Source of the DNA: CAZYVU01 sp964651435
Lineage (GTDB): Bacteria; Desulfobacterota; Syntrophorhabdia; Syntrophorhabdales; CAYQXL01
Reading direction: 5' to 3'
Length of the DNA: 64,000 bases
Assembly: GCA_964651435.1 (NCBI GenBank)
Contig: CAZYVU010000008.1
Location: forward strand, 23,398 to 87,397
The notes under the pieces are model-generated. The model saw only the letters and a list, made by a program, of their open reading frames with translations, did not search any database and was not told where the DNA came from. Shown here piece after piece: positions 8,501 through 16,503 of the stretch. Position 1 is the first letter of the stretch. Each line of letters begins with the position of its first letter. The translations under genes and the position numbers were made by a program.

Positions 8501-9589
8501 TCAGCCTTCGAAGGCGTTCATGATGCCGATTGCTTCCCTTATATCAGCCTCGGTGTGACAGAAGGAGATGGGAAGGCTGAGCGTCGTCGCATGAATCTCT
8601 TCAGAGATGGGGTATCCGTCGTTCCCCAGGATGCTCGCCATGGCCCGCTGGCGATGGGGCGGTATGGGATAGTGGATGTCCGTCATAACCCCTTCCCGCG
8701 AAAGAAATGCCCGCAGTTCATCCCGCCGCGGATGCCTGACATTGAAGATGTGAAAGACGTGGTTGGCATCGCCGGGAAGCGGCTTTATAAACGCATCCTT
8801 AAGGCCTTCCAGATAAAGCCCGGCAAGGGAGCGCTTGTGGCTGTTAATCTCCCCAAGGCGCTTGAGCTTGATGGAGAGGAAACCGGCCTGGACCTCGTCG
8901 AGACGGGAGTTGTACCCAAGAAGCTCGTTCCGGTACCGGATGGCGGAGCCGTAGTTTCTTAATCGTTCTATCCTCGCGGCCAGGACGTCGTCGCTCGTCG
9001 TGATGGCCCCACCGTCGCCTAATGCGCCCAAATTTTTGGTCGGATAGAAGCTGAATGCGCCGAGGTCGCCAAAGGAACCGGCCACTCGGCCATGGAGGGA
9101 GGCGCCGTGGGCCTGGGCGCAATCCTCGATAAGCTTGAGGCCCCGGGACTTCGTAATGGCCGTAATGGCGCCCATATCGCAGCACCTCCCGTAGAGGTGA
9201 ACGACAAGGACGGCCTTCGTATGCCTGCCTATCCGGTGCTCCAGCCTATCCGGGTCCATGTTGTATGTTTTCAGATCAGGTTCGACCAGCACGGGCCGAA
9301 GCCCTGCCTGCACCACTGCAAGGATGGTGGCAATGTAGGTGTTGGAGGGTACGAGGACCTCACTGCCCTGGGGTAGATCAAGGGCCTTAAGGGACAGCAA
9401 GAGGGCATCAAAACCGGACGCAACGCCCATGCAGTGTCTTGTGCCGATATAGTCTGCCAGTTCATGCTCGAAGTGCCGTACCTTCTCGCCGAGAATGAAG
9501 TGGCCGCGCTCGAGCGTGTCGGCGAAGGAGTCCTTGAATTCCTCAAAGAAAGGCCTGTTGGCCAGGGCAAGGTTCTCATAGGCGATCAC
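8501..9589 (-). CDS. DegT/DnrJ-type aminotransferase, FdtB/QdtB-like
   Basis: A 362-residue PLP enzyme. The catalytic lysine lies in LGAFSFYPTKNLGALGDGGAI (near residue 185), with EDCAQAHGAS before it and GVASGFDALLLSLKAL in the phosphate-binding region. Its GTG start overlaps the stop of the FdtA-like gene by 4 bases (GTGA). Next to an FdtA-type ketoisomerase this is the expected partner: FdtA/QdtA makes a 3-keto-6-deoxy sugar and FdtB/QdtB transaminates C3. No obvious acetyltransferase (FdtC/QdtC) is present in the window. Confidence 0.88.
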   Translation of the reverse strand: MIAYENLALANRPFFEEFKDSFADTLERGHFILGEKVRHFEHELADYIGTRHCMGVASGFDALLLSLKALDLPQGSEVLVPSNTYIATILAVVQAGLRPVLVEPDLKTYNMDPDRLEHRIGRHTKAVLVVHLYGRCCDMGAITAITKSRGLKLIEDCAQAHGASLHGRVAGSFGDLGAFSFYPTKNLGALGDGGAITTSDDVLAARIERLRNYGSAIRYRNELLGYNSRLDEVQAGFLSIKLKRLGEINSHKRSLAGLYLEGLKDAFIKPLPGDANHVFHIFNVRHPRRDELRAFLSREGVMTDIHYPIPPHRQRAMASILGNDGYPISEEIHATTLSLPISFCHTEADIREAIGIMNAFEG

Positions 9590-9954
9590 CGGTAACCCTC
9601 CATGATGTACTCGTGCGTATCATAAAAGTCCGAGGCCAGGACGAGCAGCACGGCGTTTTCGCTAAAGTTGAACATCTCATGCCAGTCCTCGGGGGCAAGG
9701 ACGAGGCACCTGTCGGCGCTGTCAAGGCGCACGGTCTCGCATTTCTTGCCGTCGTCGATCAGGATATCGCAGCTCCCGTTGATGCACACGAGGGCGTGTA
9801 TGGTCGAGATATGCCGGTGGCCGCCGCGGCGGCTTTCATTCGTTGCGCCGTAGATATAAAAGACCCGCTTGATTTCGAAGGGGATCTCCTTCTCTATGAC
9901 GGTGAGGCTGCCCCTCTCGTCGGAAAATGTTTTTAGATCAACAAAATATGCCAT
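9586..9954 (-). CDS. fdtA: FdtA/WxcM-like dTDP-4-keto-6-deoxyglucose ketoisomerase (cupin)
   Basis: A 122-residue single-domain cupin. The family features are visible: DERGSLTVIEKEIPFEIKR near the N-terminus, the RGGHRH metal/active-site histidines near residues 43-48, and LVLAPEDWHEM toward the end. Length fits FdtA/QdtA (about 135 residues). The reaction is isomerisation of dTDP-4-keto-6-deoxyglucose to the 3-keto sugar in the cytoplasm. Gal versus glc configuration, and so FdtA versus QdtA, cannot be decided by eye. Upstream rmlA/rmlB genes are not in the window. Confidence 0.82.
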   Translation of the reverse strand: MAYFVDLKTFSDERGSLTVIEKEIPFEIKRVFYIYGATNESRRGGHRHISTIHALVCINGSCDILIDDGKKCETVRLDSADRCLVLAPEDWHEMFNFSENAVLLVLASDFYDTHEYIMEGYR

Positions 9955-9975
9955 ATAGTGCCACTCCCGTCCCCT

Positions 9976-10866
9976 CTATTGCCCGACTCGGCCCGATGCG
10001 TCCTTGCTGTCCTGCGCCTCAGGCGGCGGCGCTTCACGGCGTTGCAATTCCCAGAGCTTAGCATACTTCATGAAGACATAGTACATCGTTGATGCGACGA
10101 TGATGAGGCCGGGAATGCCGTCGAGAAAACCGAGCTTAACGATATAGTCCCGAAGGAAGCGAAAGAGGGGCCTCGTGACCATGTTGAAGAGGCAGCTTCT
10201 TTTCCTTCCGCCCAAGAGGTCCTTTGCGAAAGCGGAGGCGTAGCGGTCTACCGTGGCTATCTGATGGGCTATGTCAGCGTAAGGCCTGTGCATGTAAGGG
10301 TGTTTCAGCCTCCCGACCTTCCCCTCCACATAAATCTTGGCGTGGAGGCCTCCCTGCCAGCTCCCTTTCTCTTTGCGGTAGAGACGGATCTCTTCGTCGG
10401 GATACCAGCCCCCGTGCCTGATCTCGCGGCCCAGGTAGATGTTGCGGCGTGCCGCAACGAAGCCGGAGCAGTCCGTGCCTTTCATCACCGTGCGTTCTAT
10501 CTCGTCCTTGATATCGGCGGTCAGCCACTCGTCGGCGTCGATAAAGAGGACCCAGGGCCGGCTGCACTGGTCCTGGGCGTACTGGTACTTTTCCCGGAAG
10601 TCCGTCGTGTCGAACTGAACGAGCCGGTCGGCGTACCGTGCCATCACCTCCGGGGAGCCGTCCGAGCTGTGGGAGTCGACGACGACGATCTCCCCTGCCC
10701 AACCCCGGACGCTTTCCAGTGCCTTTGCCACCGTTGCGCCGTTGTTGTAGGTGATCATGTAAACCGATAAGGGCAGTTTTGAGTTTTGAGTTTTGAGTTT
10801 TGAGTTTTGAGTTGGAGATGCCGGATGCCCTGAGGCCGATGGTACCGCGTTAGCCTTTGAACTCAA
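9976..10866 (-). CDS. GT2 glycosyltransferase, WaaE/KdtX-like, with repeat-encoded N-terminus
   Basis: A 296-residue family 2 glycosyltransferase. The catalytic domain starts at LSVYMITYNNGATVAKALES (residue 33), with VVVDSHSSDGS and the DXD-like FIDADEW near residue 122, then QGGLHAKIYVEG; WaaE/KdtX proteins share this layout. The C-terminus has a hydrophobic stretch (GLIIVASTMYYVFMKYA). I place the start at a TTG (10866-10864) because AAGGAG lies eight bases upstream, and the only later ATG (10758) would cut the first beta strand. The first 32 residues therefore include SKLKTQNSKL, translated from a 7-bp tandem repeat, which is absent from usual family members. Confidence 0.8.
   Translation of the reverse strand: MSSKANAVPSASGHPASPTQNSKLKTQNSKLPLSVYMITYNNGATVAKALESVRGWAGEIVVVDSHSSDGSPEVMARYADRLVQFDTTDFREKYQYAQDQCSRPWVLFIDADEWLTADIKDEIERTVMKGTDCSGFVAARRNIYLGREIRHGGWYPDEEIRLYRKEKGSWQGGLHAKIYVEGKVGRLKHPYMHRPYADIAHQIATVDRYASAFAKDLLGGRKRSCLFNMVTRPLFRFLRDYIVKLGFLDGIPGLIIVASTMYYVFMKYAKLWELQRREAPPPEAQDSKDASGRVGQ
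10775..10813. repeat. 7-bp tandem repeat (GAGTTTT), about 5.5 copies
   Basis: GAGTTTT is repeated in an unbroken array within the 5' end of the GT2 gene. Read on the minus strand it encodes alternating Gln/Asn/Ser/Lys/Leu/Thr residues. Seven is not a multiple of three, so gain or loss of a single unit would shift the frame of the downstream glycosyltransferase. Confidence 0.95.
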
Positions 10867-10910
10867 ATCCTCTTCTCCTTATTCACGACTTCCCCACTTT
10901 TCTCTTTCTC

Positions 10911-11000
10911 TCCGAACTCCTTACTCCGAACTCGCGCAGCGTCCCCGAACTCCGAACTCCTTACTCCGGACTCGCGCAGCGTCCCCGAACTCCGAACTCC
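10911..11000. repeat. 40-bp tandem repeat, two copies plus a partial third
   Basis: Bases 10911-10950 and 10951-10990 are the same 40-base unit with one difference (A at 10929, G at 10969), and 10991-11000 begins a third copy. Within the unit the core TCCGAACTC recurs. The array lies between rfaE2 and the GT2 gene, in a 145-base spacer that is long for this tightly packed operon. No coding function is seen on either strand. Confidence 0.9.
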
Positions 11001-11011
11001 CCTCTCCGAAC

Positions 11012-11515
11012 TCACTCCCGCGCCCCTTCCATCTCCTTGATGGCCTTAATCAGGTCGGTCGTCGAATGGTCTTTGGGGTCGCCGACGATGGCGACCCGTC
11101 CGCCGTATGCGAGAACGGTGGCCCGCTCCGGTACGTTCTCCTCCGAATAGTCCGTCCCCTTGGCGTGGATGTGGGGCTTCAGCAGTGTCAGCAGGCTTTC
11201 CACCGTCGGGTCCGTGAAGACCGTCACATAGTCGACGCACTCCAGGGCGGCAATGATCTCGACGCGTTCGGCCGCCGGCGTCAGGACCTTCTTTCGCTTG
11301 CCCTGCTTCGCCACCGACAGGTCATCGTTGACGGCGACGACAAGGAGGTCGCCGAGCTGCCTGGCGCCCTGAAGGTACCGGATATGACCCACGTGGAGGA
11401 GATCAAAGCAGCCGTTCCCAAACACAACCGTCTTGCCCGCCCGCCGCGCCTCGTCGATGCGCTTCTGCAATTCCTTGTGGTTGATAACAATCTTATTACT
11501 TTTGTTGGATAGCAT
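11012..11515 (-). CDS. rfaE2: D-beta-D-heptose 1-phosphate adenylyltransferase (HldE C-terminal type)
   Basis: A 167-residue nucleotidyltransferase. It has the GNGCFDLLHVGHIRYLQGA signature near residues 34-52, including the HxGH motif of the cytidylyltransferase fold, and the later GDPKDHSTTDLI segment typical of RfaE2. It transfers AMP to heptose 1-phosphate in the ADP-L-glycero-D-manno-heptose pathway. Its ATG lies 20 bases inside the kinase gene upstream, so the two activities, fused as HldE in enterics, are split here but translationally coupled. Confidence 0.93.
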   Translation of the reverse strand: MLSNKSNKIVINHKELQKRIDEARRAGKTVVFGNGCFDLLHVGHIRYLQGARQLGDLLVVAVNDDLSVAKQGKRKKVLTPAAERVEIIAALECVDYVTVFTDPTVESLLTLLKPHIHAKGTDYSEENVPERATVLAYGGRVAIVGDPKDHSTTDLIKAIKEMEGARE

Positions 11516-12512
11516 GTTTCAACTCGCTTACCGTTGCCGTTGCCGTTCCGCGTTTCATCACCACCACCCCGGCGGCGTGGTTCGCCAGAACGGAGGCCGT
11601 AGGGAAATCGGCCCCCGCTGCCAGGGCCAGGGTAACGGTGGCGCAGACGGTGTCGCCGGCACCGGTTACGTCCGTCACCTCATCGCTCCCCGACACGGGG
11701 ATGTGCAAAATGCACTTCGCTTCGTCAAAGAGGCTCATCCCTTTGTTGCCCCGTGTGATAAGGAGGGCTCTAAGGCCCATTGTCTTCATGATCTTTGCGC
11801 CCACATCCTCAATGGGGGCCTTCGGCGGCAGCGCCGCAAGCTGGTAGGCTTCCGATTCGTTCGGGGTGATAAGGGTGAGGCCCTTGAAAGAGCGCAAGGC
11901 GTACCGGCTGTCGCCGACGACGATCTTTTCCTTGGCCAGGCGCCGCATGGCCGACAGAACGTCGCCGTTGACGGTGCCGTGGCCGTAGTCGGAAAGAATG
12001 AAGGCATCCATGGAGGGGCTCAGCCCGCGGAGGCGCTCCATCATCCGGGAGCGCTCCGGCCGGGAGATCGGCCGCCGGCTGTCCCGGTCTATGCGGATGA
12101 CCTGCTGCTTCGATGTGTGGGTGTCTCCGGCCATGATCCTCGTCTTGCTTATTGTCGGGCCGTGGTAGCGCATGAGGCCGCCCATATCGAGCGAGGGAAA
12201 CTGGGAGAAGTAGTCCACGAGCCTGTTGCCCGCGTCGTCGTCGCCGAGAAAGGTTATGGGAAATACCCGTGCGCCCAGGGCCAGCAGGTTATTCATCGTG
12301 TTTCCCGCGCTTCCGGGGAAAAGCCTTTCGCTCTCATAATCTATGACGACCACCGGCGCCTCCCTGGACAGCCTGTAAGGCCTCCCGAAGATGAAAATAT
12401 CGGCGATGACGTCTCCGATTATGCAGATATTCTTGCCCTGAAATGCATCAATGAGGTTTATGAGCTCACGCTCTTTTTCCGCCGCCAACACTCGCTCCTT
12501 TGTGGCCCCCAT
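11496..12512 (-). CDS. rfaE1: D-beta-D-heptose 7-phosphate kinase (HldE N-terminal type)
   Basis: A 338-residue PfkB/ribokinase-family kinase. Key motifs are GSAGNTMNNLLALGA near residue 70, the YGHGTVNGD region, LITPNESEA, and the C-terminal VTDVTGAGDTVCATVTLALAAG (anion hole and catalytic aspartate in GAGD). It phosphorylates heptose 7-phosphate at C1 for LPS inner-core heptose. It overlaps rfaE2 by 20 bases and the upstream heptosyltransferase by 47 bases. Confidence 0.93.
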   Translation of the reverse strand: MGATKERVLAAEKERELINLIDAFQGKNICIIGDVIADIFIFGRPYRLSREAPVVVIDYESERLFPGSAGNTMNNLLALGARVFPITFLGDDDAGNRLVDYFSQFPSLDMGGLMRYHGPTISKTRIMAGDTHTSKQQVIRIDRDSRRPISRPERSRMMERLRGLSPSMDAFILSDYGHGTVNGDVLSAMRRLAKEKIVVGDSRYALRSFKGLTLITPNESEAYQLAALPPKAPIEDVGAKIMKTMGLRALLITRGNKGMSLFDEAKCILHIPVSGSDEVTDVTGAGDTVCATVTLALAAGADFPTASVLANHAAGVVVMKRGTATATVSELKHAIQQK

Positions 12513-13548
12513 CAGGGCCTTGAATGGCTGTTGCCGCCGTTACTGCCCTGTCTTCGGTCAGGATCGTGGTTACCACTTCGGCAACCTCCTCGGGCGTAAT
12601 GGCTGCAAGGCACTCGTGGTTGCCGCTACAGACCTTCCTGTTGCAGGGCCTGCACGGCACGTCCTTTGAAAGGATGTGGACAAAAGGGCTGGGATAACCC
12701 GTGTAGCGATCATCCATGGGCCCCATAAGAACCACCGTCGGCACCCTCAAAGCTGCCGAAATATGGCGCGGCCCCGTATCGTTCGTCACTACCACCGACG
12801 CCCTGGAGAGACATACTTTCAGGTCCTGTACACCCATGGAAAGAACCTCCACCGGGTACCCTTCTTTTGTTTGGGCGCCTATAGTCTTCGCAAGGGCCTC
12901 CTCGCCCTTTCCCGGAAGAATAAGAACGGGAATCCCGTGCCGCTCCGCCAGGAGGTCTGCCAGGCGGGCAAAATGACTTTCCGGCCACCGCTTTGATGGG
13001 CCGTACTGGGCCCCCGGTATGAGTGCAGCGAAGGGTTGGGAGAGGTGGGGAAAATCCTGAAAAAAGCGCCCTTCTTCCTCTACCGTTACGGTAAGGGCCG
13101 GTGACTCAGAGAGGCGTCTGCCCCCGAGTGTGTCGATGATCCGCAGGTAGTGTTCGACGGTCGGCTCAATGCCGGATACCTCCGATACGGCACGCGTAAG
13201 CATGAAGCCCCGATGGTTTCGGGCATAGCCGATACGCTCCTCCACCCCCGCGAGAAAGAAAAGGAGGGCTGAACGGAACGAATGGGGCAAGAGGAAGCCC
13301 CTGTGAAACCGTACGCCCTTGAGGTCCCTCGCCAGATCGAGAAAAGGGATTGGATCTTTGCTCTCCATGGGGACATAGCGGTCAAAGATGTGGAGGCCGT
13401 TCAAGAGCTGCATGGCGCTGCTTTTTCCCAAACCCCAGAGTTCGCCGTCGGTCATACCCTTCAGCGATTGGAGGAAGGGTGCGGCCATGACCATATCGCC
13501 AAGCCAGTTAGGCAGATGGACTATCGTCTTTCCAGTCACTGCGGACAC
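12466..13548 (-). CDS. waaF: LPS heptosyltransferase II-like, GT9
   Basis: A 360-residue family 9 glycosyltransferase. The N-terminus IVHLPNWLGDMVMAAPFLQSL matches WaaF (LPNWLGD-M). The donor domain has ALIPGAQYGPSKRWPESHFA near residue 175, VTNDTGPRHISAAL near 265 and the distal CRPCNRKVC cysteine segment seen in many heptosyltransferases. It transfers L,D-heptose from ADP-heptose to the growing inner core at the inner membrane. The start is GTG at 13548. Its last 47 bases overlap rfaE1 and its first 41 overlap the radical SAM gene. Confidence 0.88.
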   Translation of the reverse strand: MSAVTGKTIVHLPNWLGDMVMAAPFLQSLKGMTDGELWGLGKSSAMQLLNGLHIFDRYVPMESKDPIPFLDLARDLKGVRFHRGFLLPHSFRSALLFFLAGVEERIGYARNHRGFMLTRAVSEVSGIEPTVEHYLRIIDTLGGRRLSESPALTVTVEEEGRFFQDFPHLSQPFAALIPGAQYGPSKRWPESHFARLADLLAERHGIPVLILPGKGEEALAKTIGAQTKEGYPVEVLSMGVQDLKVCLSRASVVVTNDTGPRHISAALRVPTVVLMGPMDDRYTGYPSPFVHILSKDVPCRPCNRKVCSGNHECLAAITPEEVAEVVTTILTEDRAVTAATAIQGPDGGHKGASVGGGKRA

Positions 13549-15013
13549 CCATGAAGGGATTATATTTTACTTCATAATAGGGTTTGCCCTGCCTGTCCAT
13601 GGTCGCGTCCATCGCCCGCACCTGCTCCACAAGGAGATCCCGCCCTTCCTCGAGGGTAACGGGGTCGGCCGTCTCCACCTGATCGAGAAGGCTCCTGTAG
13701 CCCCCGCCGCCGTCCATATCGGCGAGACCGTTCAGGTAAAGGCAGAAAAAGTTCTTCAACTTTCGGACCAGAAGGTCTTCCTGTGCCCCCAACTTCATGC
13801 ATGTTTCATCGGTGAAATTGTCGAGGAGGCGCATCTTCTCACCATCAATGAGGTCTGCATCCCGGGCTATGTCGTAGGCCTTGGTGCCCACAAAGGGGAA
13901 GAAAAGGGTCCATCGCACGCGCCCGGGACGCACGCGGGCAAGGAGCCTCATCGTCTCCATCAGATCCTCGGGTGTCTCGTGGGGAAGTCCCATCATCACA
14001 AAGGCGGAGGTGTGAAGCCCATGGCGGTGGGCCGCCTCAAAGGACCGAACGATGTCATCGTTGGTCATGAATCGATGCAGGACGCCCCTTCTCACCCTGT
14101 CGCTGCCGCTTTCGATGCCGAACTTTACAATGCGGCAACCGGCCTCCTTAAGATCGCGTGCCATCTCGTCGTCGAAGACCCTGGCGTGGGCGTTGCAGAC
14201 AAAGCCGATATTGGTCATCTTTCTGTAACGGAGGGAAAACTCGTGGAGCCACTCTTTGTCGAAGGTAAAGATGTCATCGTCAAAGATGAACATCTTGATG
14301 TTGCGGTACCGTGTAAGCAGGTAATCGATTTCCGAGACCATCTGATCGACGGTGTGCCTCCTCAGGTATGTCCTGGGTAGATGGCCATGCGCCTTATAGA
14401 GTGACATAATCTTGTGGTTGAGGCAGTATGTGCATCTGAACGGGCAGCCGCGCGAGGCCGTAAGGCCGACCCAGCCGTCTTTGGCATCGATCATCTGCTG
14501 AAAATCAAAGATGTCGTAGTCTTTGAAAGGAAGCTTCGTAATGTCCACGAAGGGCCGCAAGGGTTCAAAAAAGGTCCTGCCGTCCGCCCTTTTGTAGGCA
14601 AGGTTTCGAATGCCCTGTGGGGCGCCGCTCTGCACCAGCTCCAGAAAGGCCTCCTCCCCTTCGCCCACGCAGATCGTGTCCACCGCGCTGTCTTTAAGCG
14701 TCTCGTGGGGGTCCATGGTGGGATGTATGCCGCCGAAGACGATGGGGACATGGAGATACGACCGCATGTGGCCGGCGATGGTAGAGGCATACTTGGCCTG
14801 GTTGGTGAGGACGGAGAAGCCGACCACATCGGGTCTGTAGCTCAGAACGTCACGCCGTATTCTCTCCAGGTCCAGGGGGTATCCGAGCTTCTCATTGACG
14901 TTGATGAGGCGGGTTTCTATGCCGCGAGCTTTAAGCAGGCCGGAAATGTACGAAATACCGTAGTTAAAGCCGATCTGCGTGTTGATGTTGGGGTAGACGA
15001 AAAGGACGCGCAT
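13508..15013 (-). CDS. B12-binding radical SAM protein in the heptose gene block
   Basis: A 501-residue protein. The N-terminal cobalamin-binding fold covers about residues 1-130 (VGFSVLTNQAKYA and VFGGIHPTMDPHET). The radical SAM core starts with ASRGCPFRCTYCLNHKI near residue 205, giving the CxxxCxxC cluster motif, followed by FGIESGSDRVRRGVL. This is the BchE/P-methylase architecture, whose members methylate or rearrange unactivated carbons. The substrate is unknown. It sits between the two heptosyltransferases, overlapping one by 41 bases and the other by 1 (TAATG), so an LPS or lipid modification role is possible. Confidence 0.85.
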   Translation of the reverse strand: MRVLFVYPNINTQIGFNYGISYISGLLKARGIETRLINVNEKLGYPLDLERIRRDVLSYRPDVVGFSVLTNQAKYASTIAGHMRSYLHVPIVFGGIHPTMDPHETLKDSAVDTICVGEGEEAFLELVQSGAPQGIRNLAYKRADGRTFFEPLRPFVDITKLPFKDYDIFDFQQMIDAKDGWVGLTASRGCPFRCTYCLNHKIMSLYKAHGHLPRTYLRRHTVDQMVSEIDYLLTRYRNIKMFIFDDDIFTFDKEWLHEFSLRYRKMTNIGFVCNAHARVFDDEMARDLKEAGCRIVKFGIESGSDRVRRGVLHRFMTNDDIVRSFEAAHRHGLHTSAFVMMGLPHETPEDLMETMRLLARVRPGRVRWTLFFPFVGTKAYDIARDADLIDGEKMRLLDNFTDETCMKLGAQEDLLVRKLKNFFCLYLNGLADMDGGGGYRSLLDQVETADPVTLEEGRDLLVEQVRAMDATMDRQGKPYYEVKYNPFMGVRSDWKDDSPSA

Positions 15014-16077
15014 TAGTTCCTTCCGGTTGGGGCGAGAAGGGTGGCAAGCTCCCGGAAAACGCGGTCAACGGTGATGTCGTTGACGCATCGCCGATCGAGG
15101 CAGTCTTTGTTTTTGCAGGGGCTGCAGGGGATGTCGGCCCGCACGACAGCACAATCGCTGCCGTAGGGCCCGTTGATCAGGTGGTCCGTAGGGCCGAAGA
15201 TGGCGAGAACGGGCGTGCGGGCGAAAGCGGCAAGGTGCATTACCCCCGTATCACCTCCTACGTAGGCCGACACCTTCTGCAACAGGGCAAGAAGCTGGGG
15301 CACCGTCGTAGGGCAGGCGGGCTTTACCCCTGGCCCGCCTTGGGCGGCAAGCCCTTTGGCCTCTGCCTCTTCCCCCGGCCCCCAGAGAACGAGGACCGTT
15401 GCGCCCATCTCCCGCACAATGCGGGCTGCGAGCTCTCCGTACCGTTCCATGGGCCACCGCTTATAAGCGCTTCCGGAGCTCGAAAAGGGGTTGAGGGCGA
15501 CAACCGGCGCGGTGCCGCAATGCTCCCCCAGGAACTTTGCGACATAGCGCTCTTCCTCCGGAGGCACCCTGAGTGTCACCCCCGGTACCCCTCCGTTGGC
15601 CCCTATATGACGGGCGATGAGCATGTTCCGGTCCACCTTGTGAATTCTTTTGTCGTCATGGTCCAGTCTTTCGTGGTAGGCCAGGTGGCTCTGCTCCTTG
15701 GCGAACATAGGACCGAAGCCGACGCGTCGGCTGTTGCGGGCGCAGAGCGAAAGAACAGAACTTTTCAAAATGCCGTGGAAATCGAGGACCAGATCGTACT
15801 CCTTCTTTCTCAGCCGCCGCAAAAAACGGATGCCTTCCCCGGCCGCCCCGCCCAGGCGCCCGCTGCGGAGCATTCGCTGAAGGGCCGACCGCGGAAAAGG
15901 AATCACATCGTCAACAAATTCCTGGTCCTGCAGAAGCCGGCCCACCGATCCCTCGACGAGCCACGCAATGTGTGCCTTCGGGAACTTGCGGCGCAGCGAT
16001 GCAACGGCGGGAATGGTCATGAGCACGTCGCCCAGAGAGCTCAACCGGATAACCAGTATGCTATGCGGTTGAGCCAT
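15013..16077 (-). CDS. GT9 glycosyltransferase (heptosyltransferase family)
   Basis: A 354-residue GT9 enzyme. The N-terminus ILVIRLSSLGDVLMTIPAVASLR is the WaaC-like form (RLSSLGD). The donor domain shows VALNPFSSSGSAYKRWPMERYGEL near residue 195 and VGGDTGVMHLAAFARTPVLAIFGPTD near 275, and the C-terminus carries CSPCKNKDCLDRRC. It probably adds an inner-core heptose, in partnership with the WaaF-like enzyme downstream, and would be the heptosyltransferase I candidate. It shares 17 bases with ybgC. Confidence 0.86.
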   Translation of the reverse strand: MAQPHSILVIRLSSLGDVLMTIPAVASLRRKFPKAHIAWLVEGSVGRLLQDQEFVDDVIPFPRSALQRMLRSGRLGGAAGEGIRFLRRLRKKEYDLVLDFHGILKSSVLSLCARNSRRVGFGPMFAKEQSHLAYHERLDHDDKRIHKVDRNMLIARHIGANGGVPGVTLRVPPEEERYVAKFLGEHCGTAPVVALNPFSSSGSAYKRWPMERYGELAARIVREMGATVLVLWGPGEEAEAKGLAAQGGPGVKPACPTTVPQLLALLQKVSAYVGGDTGVMHLAAFARTPVLAIFGPTDHLINGPYGSDCAVVRADIPCSPCKNKDCLDRRCVNDITVDRVFRELATLLAPTGRN

Positions 16078-16501
16078 TGGTCAGAACGTCAAGGAGCACC
16101 TGCGGCATGACCACGGGTTTCTTGTCGCTGTTCAGGCAGACATGCCGTGTTCGTCCTTCCACGAGGAGGGTCGTGTCCTTGAAGATCCTGTAATGGAAGG
16201 TGATGCCCCGTGACTTGAGCTCCCACACCCCTGTCTTGACGGTGATGAGGTCGTCGTAGGTCGCCGAGTTATAGTACTTCGCCTCCATTTCTACGACGAC
16301 GAGGAAGTAGCCCATTTCCTCCAGGTCGCGGTAGACGAACCCCAGACTCCGCATGTACTCGCTTCTGCCTATCTCGAAGTAGGCGGGATAGTTGCCGTAA
16401 TAAACGATGCCCATCCTGTCCGTGTCGGCATAGCGGACCCGGACGGGCACGTCGAGGTACCTGACGTCATCCTTTCCGTGCTTTCTTGTCCGCTTGTCCA
16501 T
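16061..16501 (-). CDS. ybgC: YbgC-family acyl-CoA thioesterase (hot-dog fold)
   Basis: A 146-residue hot-dog thioesterase. The catalytic aspartate is in VRYADTDRMGIVYYGNYPAYFE (D about residue 27), the hallmark of the YbgC/4-hydroxybenzoyl-CoA thioesterase family, and the SRGITFHYRIF strand follows. It hydrolyses acyl-CoA in the cytoplasm. In many proteobacteria ybgC heads the tol-pal cluster; here it is placed between a radical SAM gene and the LPS block, with no tol genes in the window. Confidence 0.88.
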   Translation of the reverse strand: MDKRTRKHGKDDVRYLDVPVRVRYADTDRMGIVYYGNYPAYFEIGRSEYMRSLGFVYRDLEEMGYFLVVVEMEAKYYNSATYDDLITVKTGVWELKSRGITFHYRIFKDTTLLVEGRTRHVCLNSDKKPVVMPQVLLDVLTNGSTA

Positions 16502-16503
16502 GG

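Noticed and set aside
10775..11000. CRISPR array
   Set aside because: The repeats are direct tandem copies without spacers of even length and no cas genes are present.
11433..12599. 388-codon plus-strand frame opposite rfaE1
   Set aside because: Antisense to a well-defined PfkB kinase; no domain of its own.
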